From Lentibacillus juripiscarius JCM 12147 (GTDB lineage Bacteria > Bacillota > Bacilli > Bacillales_D > Amphibacillaceae): a stretch of 22,401 bases of DNA. The translations under genes were made by a program, and so were the position numbers. Below are positions 9,039 through 16,935 of this stretch, piece by piece; positions within the stretch are counted from its first letter, which is position 1, and every line of letters starts with the position of its first letter. The stretch is taken from the NCBI GenBank assembly GCA_001311805.1, contig BBCA01000048.1, positions 1-22,401 on the forward strand, in the 5' to 3' direction. Under the pieces are notes generated by a model. The model saw only the letters and a list, made by a program, of their open reading frames with translations. It did no database searches and had not been told where the DNA came from.

Positions 9039-9450
9039 ATAATGGTTGTTTGTTATGTTACTATTACCATTATTATCTATGGAGAATTAAATCTATCATT
9101 TATTTAATGCCTTATTTTTATCCAATAAGTTTTAAATTGATTCTTGTACATTTCCTCCCCCTTTCTCTTAATTTACAAAGGTTTCCTATATGAATTAATT
9201 TTATAACTTATGTTGTTAATTCCACCAGCCACCCGATATTATTCTAGCTTAGCTATATAAAGCCATGAAAAAGCACTTTACAACTAGAGATTTTGTTCAA
9301 AACATATTTTAATTGAAATAGAAGTAACAGAATCGACGGACCACATTCACGACTATATCCCTCTGGCTAAATATCAGGGATTAATTTCACACTAAACACC
9401 TTGATTTAGTACATCTATTCAGGATTAAAACACTATTAATCTATCACAAC
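9039..9450. other. Intergenic stretch, no gene recognised
   Basis: AT-rich DNA between the pentitol operon and the nuclease gene. A short frame (9265-9312) reads MKKHFTTRDFVQNIF, and about 9310-9393 reads a phrase containing TESTDHIHDYIPLAKYQG; both look protein-like but are too short to identify. They may be fragments of a decayed gene at the edge of the mobile element. Confidence 0.35.
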
Positions 9451-9454
9451 AAAA

Positions 9455-9486
9455 AACATCGCACAGATTACACTCCATGCGATGTT
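9455..9486 (-). terminator. Terminator of the nuclease gene; contains 28-nt repeat copy 2
   Basis: AACATCGCA (9455-9463) and TGCGATGTT (9478-9486) form a perfect 9-bp stem around a 14-base loop. Read on the minus strand it is followed by six T's. It overlaps the last codons of the nuclease frame. Positions 9451-9478 are the second copy of the repeat at 3542-3569. Confidence 0.8.
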
Positions 9487-10190
9487 AAAACGTTACTATT
9501 ATTTTTCAAACATTCCCAAGCAAATGGACAATGACGGCATAACTTTGAAGGATGGGCTGGAAATAGCATTCCAGCATTATCGGGATGACTTTTTAATAAA
9601 GCTAGTCTACCATTTATTTCATTTGCAGTATCTAATGCCCATTGCCTTGCTTGCTCCATTTCTTCTGGTGTGAACACATGATTGCTCTCTTTACGAAAAC
9701 GAATAAAATATAAACAGCCTTCTACAGAATGCAGTCCTTTCAATTGACTGACTACCCAAGCATATAGGGCTAACTGGTGATTATCCAGTGTCTTATAAGG
9801 AACACGATTCGTTTTCCAATCAGTAATCCTGCCATTGGGCTGAATCAAATCAATGAATCCTTGTAGCTGCGGTGCATTGGCTTCGTCTGCCAACTTCAAC
9901 TTAAAATACGTTTCGGTGTCTCCCATGGCTGATTGAACTGGTGCTTTTTCCACTAAATCAGCTATTTCCGATTGTGTAAGCTCTTCATGAAAATTAGCTT
10001 CAGCATAACCATTCAATATTGATTCTTGATGCGGGATGCCATTGATTTTATCCTCAATTGCCTTATGAACGGCTTTTCCTAGAGCAAGTGGCTGTGTCAT
10101 TGGTTCGTCTTTTTCAAGTACATACTTGTTATAAAATCGATTCGGGCATTGTTTATATAGGTTTAACCGACTGAACGAAAAAATCATCAT
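9468..10190 (-). CDS. Cas4/RecB-like PD-(D/E)XK nuclease with Fe-S cysteines
   Basis: An intact 240-residue exonuclease-type protein. Motifs in order: SFSRLNLYKQCP with Cys15; GKAVHKAIED with the motif-I His42; GFIDLIQ with Asp114; TDWKTN with Asp124 and Lys126 (the D-x-K core); HQLALYAW with Gln139; and the C-terminal cysteines CRHCPFAWEC (218, 221, 227). Cys15 plus these three match the iron-sulfur cluster arrangement of Cas4, AddB and related RecB-family nucleases. It most likely resects DNA 5' ends for the neighbouring RecT-type protein. No cas genes or CRISPR are nearby, so it is not called Cas4. The last residues (after NN) run into the terminator hairpin, so the true end may be slightly earlier. 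It has its own terminator. Confidence 0.85.
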   Translation of the reverse strand: MMIFSFSRLNLYKQCPNRFYNKYVLEKDEPMTQPLALGKAVHKAIEDKINGIPHQESILNGYAEANFHEELTQSEIADLVEKAPVQSAMGDTETYFKLKLADEANAPQLQGFIDLIQPNGRITDWKTNRVPYKTLDNHQLALYAWVVSQLKGLHSVEGCLYFIRFRKESNHVFTPEEMEQARQWALDTANEINGRLALLKSHPDNAGMLFPAHPSKLCRHCPFAWECLKNNSNVLTSHGV

Positions 10191-10213
10191 CTCACCTGCT
10201 TTCTAAATGTATT

Positions 10214-10246
10214 TAAAAAGAGAGATGAATCGAATCATCTCTCTCT
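10214..10246 (-). terminator. Terminator between ssb and the nuclease gene
   Basis: AGAGAGATGA (10219-10228) pairs with TCATCTCTCT (10235-10244) around a six-base loop. On the minus strand it is followed by five T's. It ends the recT-ssb transcript and separates it from the nuclease gene. Confidence 0.75.
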
Positions 10247-10258
10247 AGTCGTAAGTAT

Positions 10259-10680
10259 TTAAAATGGCAATTCCTTATCATCCACTTCAACGGGGTGCCC
10301 CTGTCCCTGGAACGGGTTAGACTGCCCCGATGATTGATTAGACGAACTTCCTTTTCCCTGTGATGTTTTAGTATCCAAAAATTCTACTTGGTCACCAACG
10401 ACTTCGGTCATGAACACAGGCTTGCCATCCTGTCCTTCAAAGGAACGTGTTTGAATGCGACCGGTGACACCAACCTGTGACCCCTTTTTGCAGAACTGTG
10501 CGGTATTTTCCGCAAGTTTGCGCCATACCTGACAGCGAATGAAGTCAGCTTCACGGTCTCCGTTTTATTGGTGAAGGGACGATTAACTGCCAATGTGAAA
10601 GTGGCAACTGCCACACCGTTCTGCGTATATTTCATGTCTACATCTTTTGTCATGCGTCCAATTAATTGTGTGTTATTCAT
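10259..10680 (-). CDS. ssb: Single-stranded DNA-binding protein, one frameshift
   Basis: Binds and protects single-stranded DNA during replication, recombination and transfer. The OB-fold starts [20 protein letters not shown] and continues [12 protein letters not shown]. After restoring one A in the run at 10563-10566 it goes on [20 protein letters not shown], and further on [21 protein letters not shown] Gln/Ser/Gly-rich linker ends in the acidic tip DDKELPF, the usual site for docking partner proteins. Repaired length is 140 residues. ATG at 10680 has AAGGAG nine bases upstream. Without repair only the first half of the OB-fold is read. Probably the element's own SSB rather than the housekeeping copy, since it is not beside rpsF and rpsR. 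Confidence 0.92.
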
Positions 10681-10742
10681 CGTATGAAACTCCTTTATTG
10701 TTGAATTTTATCATCTTACTTGCTATGCTGATTCAAGCAAGA

Positions 10743-11501
10743 TTAACCCCCTATAGGGACACCTTCCGTTATTGGAACGTGTCCTTTTTTATGCTCGGTT
10801 TTTCGTAAATATTGCAAAAACACAATATTGACGAAAAGTGTATCCATATCAAAATCAATCGTTTCTAAACAAGTACCCCAGGAAAGGCGTCCCAAAATGG
10901 TACCTTCCACAGCCCATTTTTTTGGGCCTTGTTCCTGTCCTTTTAGATACTCGTCCTGAATACGGTTAAACATATTTGGAATCGTGGCATGCCAACATTT
11001 GTCTATCAACCACACAAGCAATTCCTTTTGTCGTTTTTGCTGATTTTCCAAATGGGCAATACAGAGGAAAATCGCATAGTGCAATGCTAATTTTTCATGT
11101 GTGTATTGCTTCCAATCTCTTAATATCTTGCTTTTATGCTTTTGAAACTGCCTAAAATCGTTGCGCTTGTATTCTTTCCAGCCAATCCGTTCCAGCTGAT
11201 ACGGTGTTAATCGGTAGGCAGGATGGAGTGATTGACGGCATGTACCGAAATAGTTTTGCTTGATCTCTTGGTATGATTTGCCGCTTAACTGCACCTCAAA
11301 GTCAAGAACGCCCCCCGCCTTTTTGCAGTACCAGCACTTGTACAGTTGCTCTTCAGTATTTAAAGAAAGATAAAACTTCTTTCGCTTGCCGGCATCCTCT
11401 TTGCAAAAGGGGCATTTGGCCAGACTTTCTTTCTTCCCAAACGATTTCGACTGGAATTGAAGGTCATATTTTTGTGCAACGTCAAGAATATTTGGCAACA
11501 T
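10743..11501 (-). CDS. CHC2-type zinc-finger (primase-like) protein
   Basis: A 252-residue protein starting at ATG 11501 (MLPNILDVAQKYDL), preceded by AGGCAGGGTG that overlaps the end of the RecT-type gene; a longer frame to 11552 has no such site. Cys30, Cys33, Cys56 and Cys59 form CPFC ... CWYC, a four-Cys zinc ribbon followed by GGVLDFEVQLSGKSYQEI. This closely resembles the N-terminal zinc domain of DnaG-type primases. The rest is basic, Lys/Gln/Trp-rich, and lacks a visible TOPRIM catalytic domain, so it is probably a DNA-recognition factor and not a complete primase. It lies between the annealing protein and SSB in one operon, which suggests replication or transfer of the mobile element. 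Confidence 0.7.
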   Translation of the reverse strand: MLPNILDVAQKYDLQFQSKSFGKKESLAKCPFCKEDAGKRKKFYLSLNTEEQLYKCWYCKKAGGVLDFEVQLSGKSYQEIKQNYFGTCRQSLHPAYRLTPYQLERIGWKEYKRNDFRQFQKHKSKILRDWKQYTHEKLALHYAIFLCIAHLENQQKRQKELLVWLIDKCWHATIPNMFNRIQDEYLKGQEQGPKKWAVEGTILGRLSWGTCLETIDFDMDTLFVNIVFLQYLRKTEHKKGHVPITEGVPIGG

Positions 11502-11506
11502 GGGTA

Positions 11507-12755
11507 TCACCCTGCCTGCTGGTTGTCTTCCATAACTTCCACTAAAAACCAAAAGCCATTTTCTTTCTTTAAAGCAAGGGTGACCTGGTCACCTTGTGCT
11601 AATTGTTCAGCCTGTTGCACTTCTTTCTCTCCGCGCGCAATCATTAGCGTTGATTCACCGTTGATCTCCCCGGCAATTTTTGGCAAACTTAGCGCCATTC
11701 TTTTCACCGATAGTTACATTTTGAATCATGACACTGTACGTATCTTGAATGGATTGATCTACATTCACCGATGATTGTTCGCTGGACGATGATTTCGCTT
11801 GCTGATTGTTTTCTTCCTTTTCCACCGTGGAAGGCGTTTGCATATCATGCAGGAAGTAAAAACTGTTTTCCTGATAGATAGCGAGATTCAATATTTCCCC
11901 TTCTGCAGTTTCTTTTAAGGCGCTCATTAGGTTTTTATCACGAACCAGTACGTTGACGGTTTGATCCAATTCTTTTGGCTTCGCTGTCAGCAGACCATAT
12001 TGTTTATTGGAAGAACTCGTTTTAACGGCATAGGACTGCACAATCATTTCCCGGCTGGTAACAGAATCAGCAGCAGGTGTTTCTTCATGGGATGGTTTGT
12101 TTTTTTCCGGCTGTTCTTTTTCACCTTTTTGCGTTGGCTGTTGGTCTGAACGGTTGTCGGTTTCCTGCAGGTTATCATCCAGTCCCACTTCTTCCTGAGT
12201 ATATAAACCACCCAATGGAAACTGTCGACGCAGCACAAACGTTTCAGCGATTTTTACAATCATGGCGCTCGGCAATGTATCCCATACGTTGGGGTTCCCG
12301 TATTTGGAGTTTACTTTGCCGCTGTTGGCATTGTAGTATTCAGCAAAGTCCACAAACACAGCAACTGGATGATGTTTTTTATGCTTCATGATGGCATAAG
12401 CACCAATAATCTTGCCCCGTTTGGTGCCAAATTTATGTTTGACATCTCCCTCACTTGGAAGAAACTCAAAATCATCGCCTTCTTTGACCACGTTAGCATT
12501 AGGTGGACCAACATAGCCCGGTTGACGAGTGGCTACACGGAGAAGCCCATCACGTGTCGTGATAAACTGGGTTTTAGCACCACGTTTGGTTTCATAGCGT
12601 TGGAACACCACATCCCCCAGTAATGGATTGAGACCAAAATTCTCACACATTTCCACAAAGTGCTGTGCTTCTGCATCCGTCCCATTGACTGGTTGGATAA
12701 AACGGCTCCAGATTAACGACTTTTCTTTGTCTGTGAATTGAATTGCTTTTTCCAT
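11507..12755 (-). CDS. RecT/Bet-family single-strand annealing protein with two C-terminal repeats, one frameshift
   Basis: Anneals complementary DNA strands in phage-type recombination. Residues 1 to about 205 carry the Bet/RecT core: NPLLGDVVFQRYETKRGAKT, FITTRDGLLRVATRQPGYVG and GNPNVWDTLPSAMIVKIAET. A charged low-complexity linker (QQPTQKGEKEQPEKNKPSHE) follows, and then two similar domains. Repeat 1 spans about residues 237-306 and ends YQENSFYFLHDMQ; repeat 2 spans about 342-411 and ends KKENGFWFLVEVMED. Both look like small beta-rich, OB-like folds (inferred). One extra A at 11677-11681 breaks repeat 2; repair gives 415 residues, much longer than a normal Bet protein (about 260). ATG at 12755 has AAAGGAGCG upstream. 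It leads the operon with the zinc-finger gene and ssb. Confidence 0.85.
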
Positions 12756-12853
12756 TTTTATCGCTCCTTTGTAAAATTTGTTGACTCCACGCTTTATATA
12801 AATCTTTACTACAACATGGAATCCCCCCCTTTAAGAAAATATTTATCCAATAA

Positions 12854-12895
12854 AAAAAGCCAGTGAATCTCAACTGCTTGAGATAAACTGACTTT
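12854..12895. terminator. Bidirectional hairpin terminator upstream of the RecT-type operon
   Basis: AAAGCCAGT...TCTCAA and TTGAGA...ACTGACTTT form a long, slightly bulged stem around CTGC. T-runs occur on both sides (AAAAAAA before it on the + strand, TTTT after it). Confidence 0.7.
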
Positions 12896-13538
12896 TAATA
12901 AGCAATAGAAAAAGCGTATAGCAAACGCCATACACTTGTTTTAATTTCTTGAATATGAATACACGTATGATGTGTATTTTTGTGTGAACGTACACGAGTC
13001 TTTTTCTTTCCTAAAATACCAACGGAATCTAAAGACAAGAATACTTTATGCCGAATCTTCCTCGTAAACGGGGAGGTGACGACCTTCACCCAATGGTGAC
13101 GAAAATACAAAATATCTATACATCTAAAATAGCAAAATATTAAGATTACGTCAATGTACTCCAAATTCATTTTGATTGAAACTATTCTCAACCTATCCAG
13201 TTTTTCAGCCGTGCGGGATATCCGACGGTATACCTTCTTCTATGAAGTGGATCCAGCCTTCGTTCTGCCGAATGCAGGAGTATTGATGGGATGGTTTCGG
13301 GAAACATGGTTCCTTCATTCCCATCCTCGGTTGTAACGTTTAGATTATGATTTTGTATCATCTACTGTTTTTCACGGCTGAGCACGCTTATAGCAGAACT
13401 TGTCGATCGGCGCCCGTTAATGGAAATAAAAAATCCCGCAATAGAGGATTTTTTATCAAGATTTGTTTTAAATGGTTCGACTTTTTAACGGTGCAACTAT
13501 ATTTCAAATAAGTTACACCTGCAACAGAGTTATATCGC
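12896..13538. other. Orphan stretch without a confident gene
   Basis: About 640 bases between the RecT-type operon and the membrane-protein gene. On the minus strand 13089-12895 reads an open frame of 64 residues (VKVVTSPFTRKIRHKVFLSL ...) that is very basic and ends at the terminator hairpin, but no ribosome site precedes it. On the + strand 13154-13336 is another short open frame without a recognised family. A hairpin at 13428-13454 is listed separately. Either strand could hold a decayed or small gene; none is supported well enough to call. Confidence 0.35.
13428..13454. terminator. Bidirectional terminator hairpin
   Basis: AAAAAATCC (13428-13436) pairs with GGATTTTTT (13446-13454) around a nine-base loop. 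T-runs in both readings are part of the stem. It probably ends the minus-strand DUF3231 operon, 85 bases past its last stop. Confidence 0.65.
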
Positions 13539-13994
13539 TTAGTTGGTAAACATTTTCCTCATGATTCTTTGTAATAAAAGTCCTACAAGCAAACCTGGAA
13601 TTATACTTAATATCGGAAACCAAATTGGCCCAAGCAATACACCGAATAGGGTTAGTTTAGACGAATAGATAGTTCCCACGGTAACAAAATATGCTGAAAA
13701 TACAAACGGCAAAAAGACAAATGGTGATTTTCCTCCACCCGCATCTTTATATGCATCCCACATTGCAAAGAAGTACAGACAAGGATAAAACATTAACCAT
13801 TGATAATCCGTTTGTTGAATCGCTTTTTCAATTCCCCCATGAAACTTAGAAGTATGACCTCGTTAAAATTTCCTTGCACATTGACCAAAACTCTAAAAGA
13901 TCAATACAATCCCTTTGATATATTTTCTGTTGAGGAATTGTCCAAACCCGGGAAGGGCAATGCTCCATAATAATGTTTCTTTCTTACTAGCCAC
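13539..13994 (-). CDS. Small multi-pass membrane protein, three compensating frameshifts
   Basis: The reconstructed 152-residue protein starts at GTG 13994, directly behind the stop codon of the DUF3231 gene, so translation is probably coupled. N-terminal LWSIALPGFGQFLNRKYIKG resembles the start of TM2-type proteins (small helix, G-Q-x-L-N-x-K). It is followed by helices around IVLIFLEFLV, MFYPCLYFFAMWDAYKDAGG, VFLPFVFSAYFVTVGTIYSS and ISIIPGLLVGLLLQ. Three one-base losses (runs at 13887-13890 and 13895-13898, and near 13832) cancel out, so the end is in the starting frame. Similar uncharacterised proteins occur in Bacillus. Function unknown. A start at 13793 would drop the conserved N-terminal half. 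Confidence 0.65.
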
Positions 13995-13995
13995 A

Positions 13996-15014
13996 TTATT
14001 TTAGCCCCTTTGCCAATTCTTCACGATCGATAGCTTCTGGTGGTTGTTCCATCCATGCATTGTCAATCATAATATTGGCTCCATCTTCTACATACAGTCC
14101 AACATCCATTAAAAGCTTAGCATACATTCCACCAATATCACGCCTTCCATTAAGTGATGCGCCATTTGCATAAGTTCTAACTTTTATGGAAAACATTTCT
14201 ATTTTATGCCATAACATTAATTTATCCGAAAAAGGCGGAACAGTTGAAGTGCTCACCATGTCATCTAATAATGGAGGAGAAGGCAAATTATCTTTATTTA
14301 GTTTTTTGAACAGGTTTCTATATGTTTATTAGTAATTTCCTTTCCTCTTAGCATGAATTTCTGGACCTTTTCAGTTCTAGCGACTTGGCTAAAACCAATT
14401 AATAATCCCTTACTTGTTACATTGCTTTCAATGTTATCGTACAGATGTGCAATCTCAAGAGCGTGAGATGGTCTAACATCTCCAATAAAACCATGTAAAT
14501 ACCTTTGTTTTTGAACAAAATCGACCTTCTTGGGAATAGGGATTGTAGGAGGCTTTACCATTAGACCCTTTTCCTCTAATACATCATTAATTTCTGCTAT
14601 AAGTTCTACCGTAGAATCAAGCGTATTAATAAAAAAGTCTCTTACATCTTTTCTCGTCATCAAGGGTATAGCAATTGAATAAATGCTCATTCCTGCTTTA
14701 ATCGTGTATTTCAAGTAGTGAAGATAAAATTCGTCAGAAAATAATCTTGGTGCATCTAAATTTACATCTTTATCTGTAAACCCAATCGGTATAGGAAAGT
14801 TTTCTTGGATAAATATTTCTTTTATATTCTCAACAATTTTTCCACTTAAATTAAAAGCATGTTCTACAACCTTTTTGATATCTTGGTCATCAAGATGTTT
14901 AAGATAATAACTAAGAACACACTTAGCCATAGTATTGCTTGTATAAGTTGCCCAAAGTTTACCCATTTCGGCTGATGTTAATTTTTCATTAATATCATTG
15001 TTTTTATCACCCAT
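13996..15014 (-). CDS. DUF3231 family protein, one frameshift
   Basis: A Bacillaceae-typical protein of unknown role made of two similar ferritin-like helical halves (inferred fold). The first begins EKLTSAEMGKLWATYTSNTM and has PIPIGFTDKDVN and RLFSDEFYLHYLKYTIKAGM. The second has ALEIAHLYDNIESNVTSKGL, PSPPLLDDMVSTSTVPPFSD and VGLYVEDGANIMIDNAWMEQ. One A is missing in the run at 14302-14307; repair gives 339 residues, the full family length. ATG at 15014 (MGDKNNDINEKL) is preferred over 15056 because AGGGGTG lies just upstream. It forms a tight pair with the membrane protein gene that follows. DUF3231 members are often present in several copies in spore formers. Confidence 0.85.
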
Positions 15015-15212
15015 ATAAACACCCCTAATTGTTACGTTAAGAATAACGTTCCCCAAACTAGAACATATATGAGTGATCGACTAACAATCCTATCCCCTTG
15101 TTTTCAATAAACTGGCTCAATCAACCTTATTCCATTATCTGGCCCAATTCTGCAATACAGGGCGCAAGTCTTTGTTCAAGAAATGCGCCCGATTCCAGAA
15201 GACTATAGATCT

Positions 15213-15791
15213 CTAACCTTCAGCAGCTTCGGCATCTGCCTTTGTTCTATGAACAGTGCCAAATGGATGCTCGGGCGGTGCATAGATTGTGTAGAGTTTT
15301 AACGGGATATTGCCTGTATTCGTTAAATTATGCCACATGCCAGCAGGGACCATAATAGCAGAGTCATCATATACATGCTTTACAAAGTTTAACTGATCTC
15401 TTTTCTCGCCCATTTGTACAAATCCTTGACCTTCCTCAATACGTAAAAATTGATCTACGTCAGGATGAACCTCTAGACCAATATCTTCTCCGACGTTGAT
15501 GCTCATCAAGGTCACTTGCAGCTTATCTCCAGTCCATATAGCAGTTCGAAATGTGTTGTTTTGCCTAGCAGCTTGATTAATATTCAATACAAAAGGTTCT
15601 TTTCCATGGTCATTTAATATGGGACTAGTACATCCCTGAGTGTTTAGATATGGCCAATATTGATTTACATAGCCCATACCATATGACATATTTCCATAGC
15701 CAGGACCAAACATATTACCATGATTACACATTGGCCTATTACCATAATAAGTGTTCGAATAATAAGGATACATATATAAAGGGTTATTCAT
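15213..15791 (-). CDS. Cupin-domain protein with Tyr/Asn/Gly-rich N-terminus
   Basis: An intact 192-residue protein; ATG at 15791 with GGAGG nine bases upstream. Residues 1 to about 55 are rich in Tyr, Asn, Gly, Met and Pro (MYPYYSNTYYGNRPMCNHGN), like spore coat or surface proteins. Residues about 85-180 form a single cupin barrel: GLEVHPDVDQFLRIEEGQG is a slightly variant motif 1 (G..xHxH replaced by an H...D/E pattern), and VPAGMWHNLTNTGNIPLKLY is motif 2 with the metal-binding His. Ends TVHRTKADAEAAEG. Cupins of this kind are related to mannose-6-phosphate isomerase type II but the substrate is unknown. A coat role is inferred only from the N-terminus. Confidence 0.8.
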   Translation of the reverse strand: MNNPLYMYPYYSNTYYGNRPMCNHGNMFGPGYGNMSYGMGYVNQYWPYLNTQGCTSPILNDHGKEPFVLNINQAARQNNTFRTAIWTGDKLQVTLMSINVGEDIGLEVHPDVDQFLRIEEGQGFVQMGEKRDQLNFVKHVYDDSAIMVPAGMWHNLTNTGNIPLKLYTIYAPPEHPFGTVHRTKADAEAAEG

Positions 15792-15810
15792 TGAGACATT
15801 CCTCCAAAGA

Positions 15811-15835
15811 CATATGATTATAAACTCATCATATG
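15811..15835. repeat. Inverted repeat upstream of the cupin gene
   Basis: CATATGA (15811-15817) and TCATATG (15829-15835) form a perfect 7-bp inverted repeat spaced by 11 bases, just upstream of the cupin ribosome binding site. It could be an operator or a 5' UTR hairpin. No regulator can be named. Confidence 0.4.
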
Positions 15836-16031
15836 CCCCACGTACTTAGGAGGTCATTGCTAATTCTTATTATATTTCACTGCATTCTCACCGTATCTGT
15901 TCAACCCAAGCACCATGATTCACACCACCCCATCGGGTAGGATTTCGTCAGCCAAACTGTTACGGTAAATTCTCACGCCTTTTCACCGAGCTTTTAACAC
16001 TGTCTTTCTTACTAAATCAAGTGCTAATCGA

Positions 16032-16238
16032 CTAAGAGAGAACCCTTCCAAGCGTTACCTCTTCATTTGATTCTTCGATATAATCCTTCAATTCCCCAAA
16101 GGGAAATTGCCTAGCCTTTACCAGAGAAATGTAACCATTCTCCATTTGAACTTGGAACGTTTCGCACAACAATCTGGCCCGATTCTTGAATAAAGTTAAT
16201 ACACTCTTCAGCTTAACTCCTACGTTGTTTAAGTTCAT
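16032..16238 (-). CDS. Possible small hypothetical protein
   Basis: A 68-residue open frame starting ATG at 16238 (MNLNNVGVKLKSVLTLFKN) with a weak AGAAGA site. It contains FPFGELKDYIEESNEEVTLG. No family recognised. Part of it (about 16171-16190) coincides with a short sequence also found twice near 15140-15200, so the frame may be chance coding of a dispersed repeat. Confidence 0.3.
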   Translation of the reverse strand: MNLNNVGVKLKSVLTLFKNRARLLCETFQVQMENGYISLVKARQFPFGELKDYIEESNEEVTLGRVLS

Positions 16239-16709
16239 TTCTTCTGAATTCTTATAATTATTCTAACATAAAACACCATAAAACCTTGAAGGAATTTACA
16301 TGTGAATTTAGATTCTGTCCCTTTACAAAGGGGCCAAAAGGAGAGGAAAGCAGCCATCCGATCGCTATAATCACATCTGTTTTTCCGGTTGTGAAATTCA
16401 ATATTTTTTCGACACAGCAACAGCAACTTCTGAATCATTTTCTTCAATTACAGAATCGATCCCTTTCTCTGTCCAAACCATCCTCCCAGAAAAGTAATTT
16501 CGCCGCGGGATTGCTTTGAATTCAACCATGGTCGGTATCTCATAAATCACTTCTGCAGAAAAACCAGCTCCGTCAACTGCCATCGGATCAAGAATAACCG
16601 GGAATCAAAGTAGGAAATTTCACACATTTGTTATAATTCCATCACTTATCGAGGATGTTTTTGTACTATACTAAAATTAGAAATACCAAGATAAAGGATG
16701 TGAGAAATT
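16239..16709. other. Intergenic stretch with a possible gene fragment
   Basis: Minus-strand positions 16583-16398 (open upstream to about 16605) read a protein-like phrase, VILDPMAVDGAGFSAEVIYE then IPTMVEFKAIPRRNYFSGR, ending at 16398. It has no ribosome site or start context and is probably a fragment of a larger lost gene that I cannot identify. The remainder shows no recognisable element. The promoter of the FbpB-like gene must lie near 16650-16690. Confidence 0.3.
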
Positions 16710-16831
16710 ATGCGCGCACAGACCAACATTGAGAAACTTATTGAGCAAAACAAAAGGATTTGCTCAATGATAAAGAAGCATTGATGGCAATCGAGCAAAA
16801 AATAGATGAAAAATATTCAAAGCAATTTTAA
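16710..16831 (+). CDS. FbpB-like small basic protein, one frameshift
   Basis: Reconstructed as 40 residues: MRAQTNIEKLIEQNKKDLLN then DKEALMAIEQKIDEKYSKQF. This matches the FbpB family (M-R-x-x-x-x-(F/I)-E-x-L-(I/V)-x-x-N-K-(Q/K)-(E/D)-L-L-x-D). FbpB of B. subtilis is Fur-regulated and assists the iron-sparing response with the small RNA FsrA. One A is missing in the run at 16752-16755; unrepaired, the frame stops after 24 residues. ATG at 16710 with AAAGGA upstream. I found no convincing Fur box, so iron control here is not shown. It is too short to appear in most gene predictions. Confidence 0.65.
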
Positions 16832-16900
16832 TCTCAGCGGGTATAAGTCCTGAGTTTTTCCATTCTCTGTGATATACAGAAAACTTGTATCATTTTACAG

Positions 16901-16929
16901 TTTTCATTTCGCCTGATATTGGGTATAAT
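16901..16929 (+). promoter_or_regulatory. Promoter of the antisense antitoxin RNA
   Basis: A perfect TATAAT (16924-16929) lies exactly 17 bases after TTTTCA (16901-16906). Transcription would start near 16936 and run toward the 3' end of the holin-like toxin gene. Confidence 0.6.
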
Positions 16930-16935
16930 AAAATT

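Noticed and set aside
9468..10190. Cas4 of a CRISPR system
   Set aside because: The Fe-S nuclease motif fits Cas4-like proteins, but there is no repeat array or other cas gene anywhere in the window; the neighbours are recombination genes.
10743..11552. Longer form of the zinc-finger protein starting at 11552
   Set aside because: The extra 17 residues overlap the RecT-type gene and have no ribosome site; 11501 does.
12895..13089. Basic 64-residue protein as a called gene
   Set aside because: No ribosome site and no recognised family; kept only as an observation.
15160..15190. Hairpin GGGCGCA/TGCGCCC as the cupin terminator
   Set aside because: No T-run follows on the minus strand.
15811..15835. 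Sporulation sigma-factor promoter for the cupin gene
   Set aside because: CATATGAT resembles a sigma-E -10 box, but no matching -35 box lies at the right distance.
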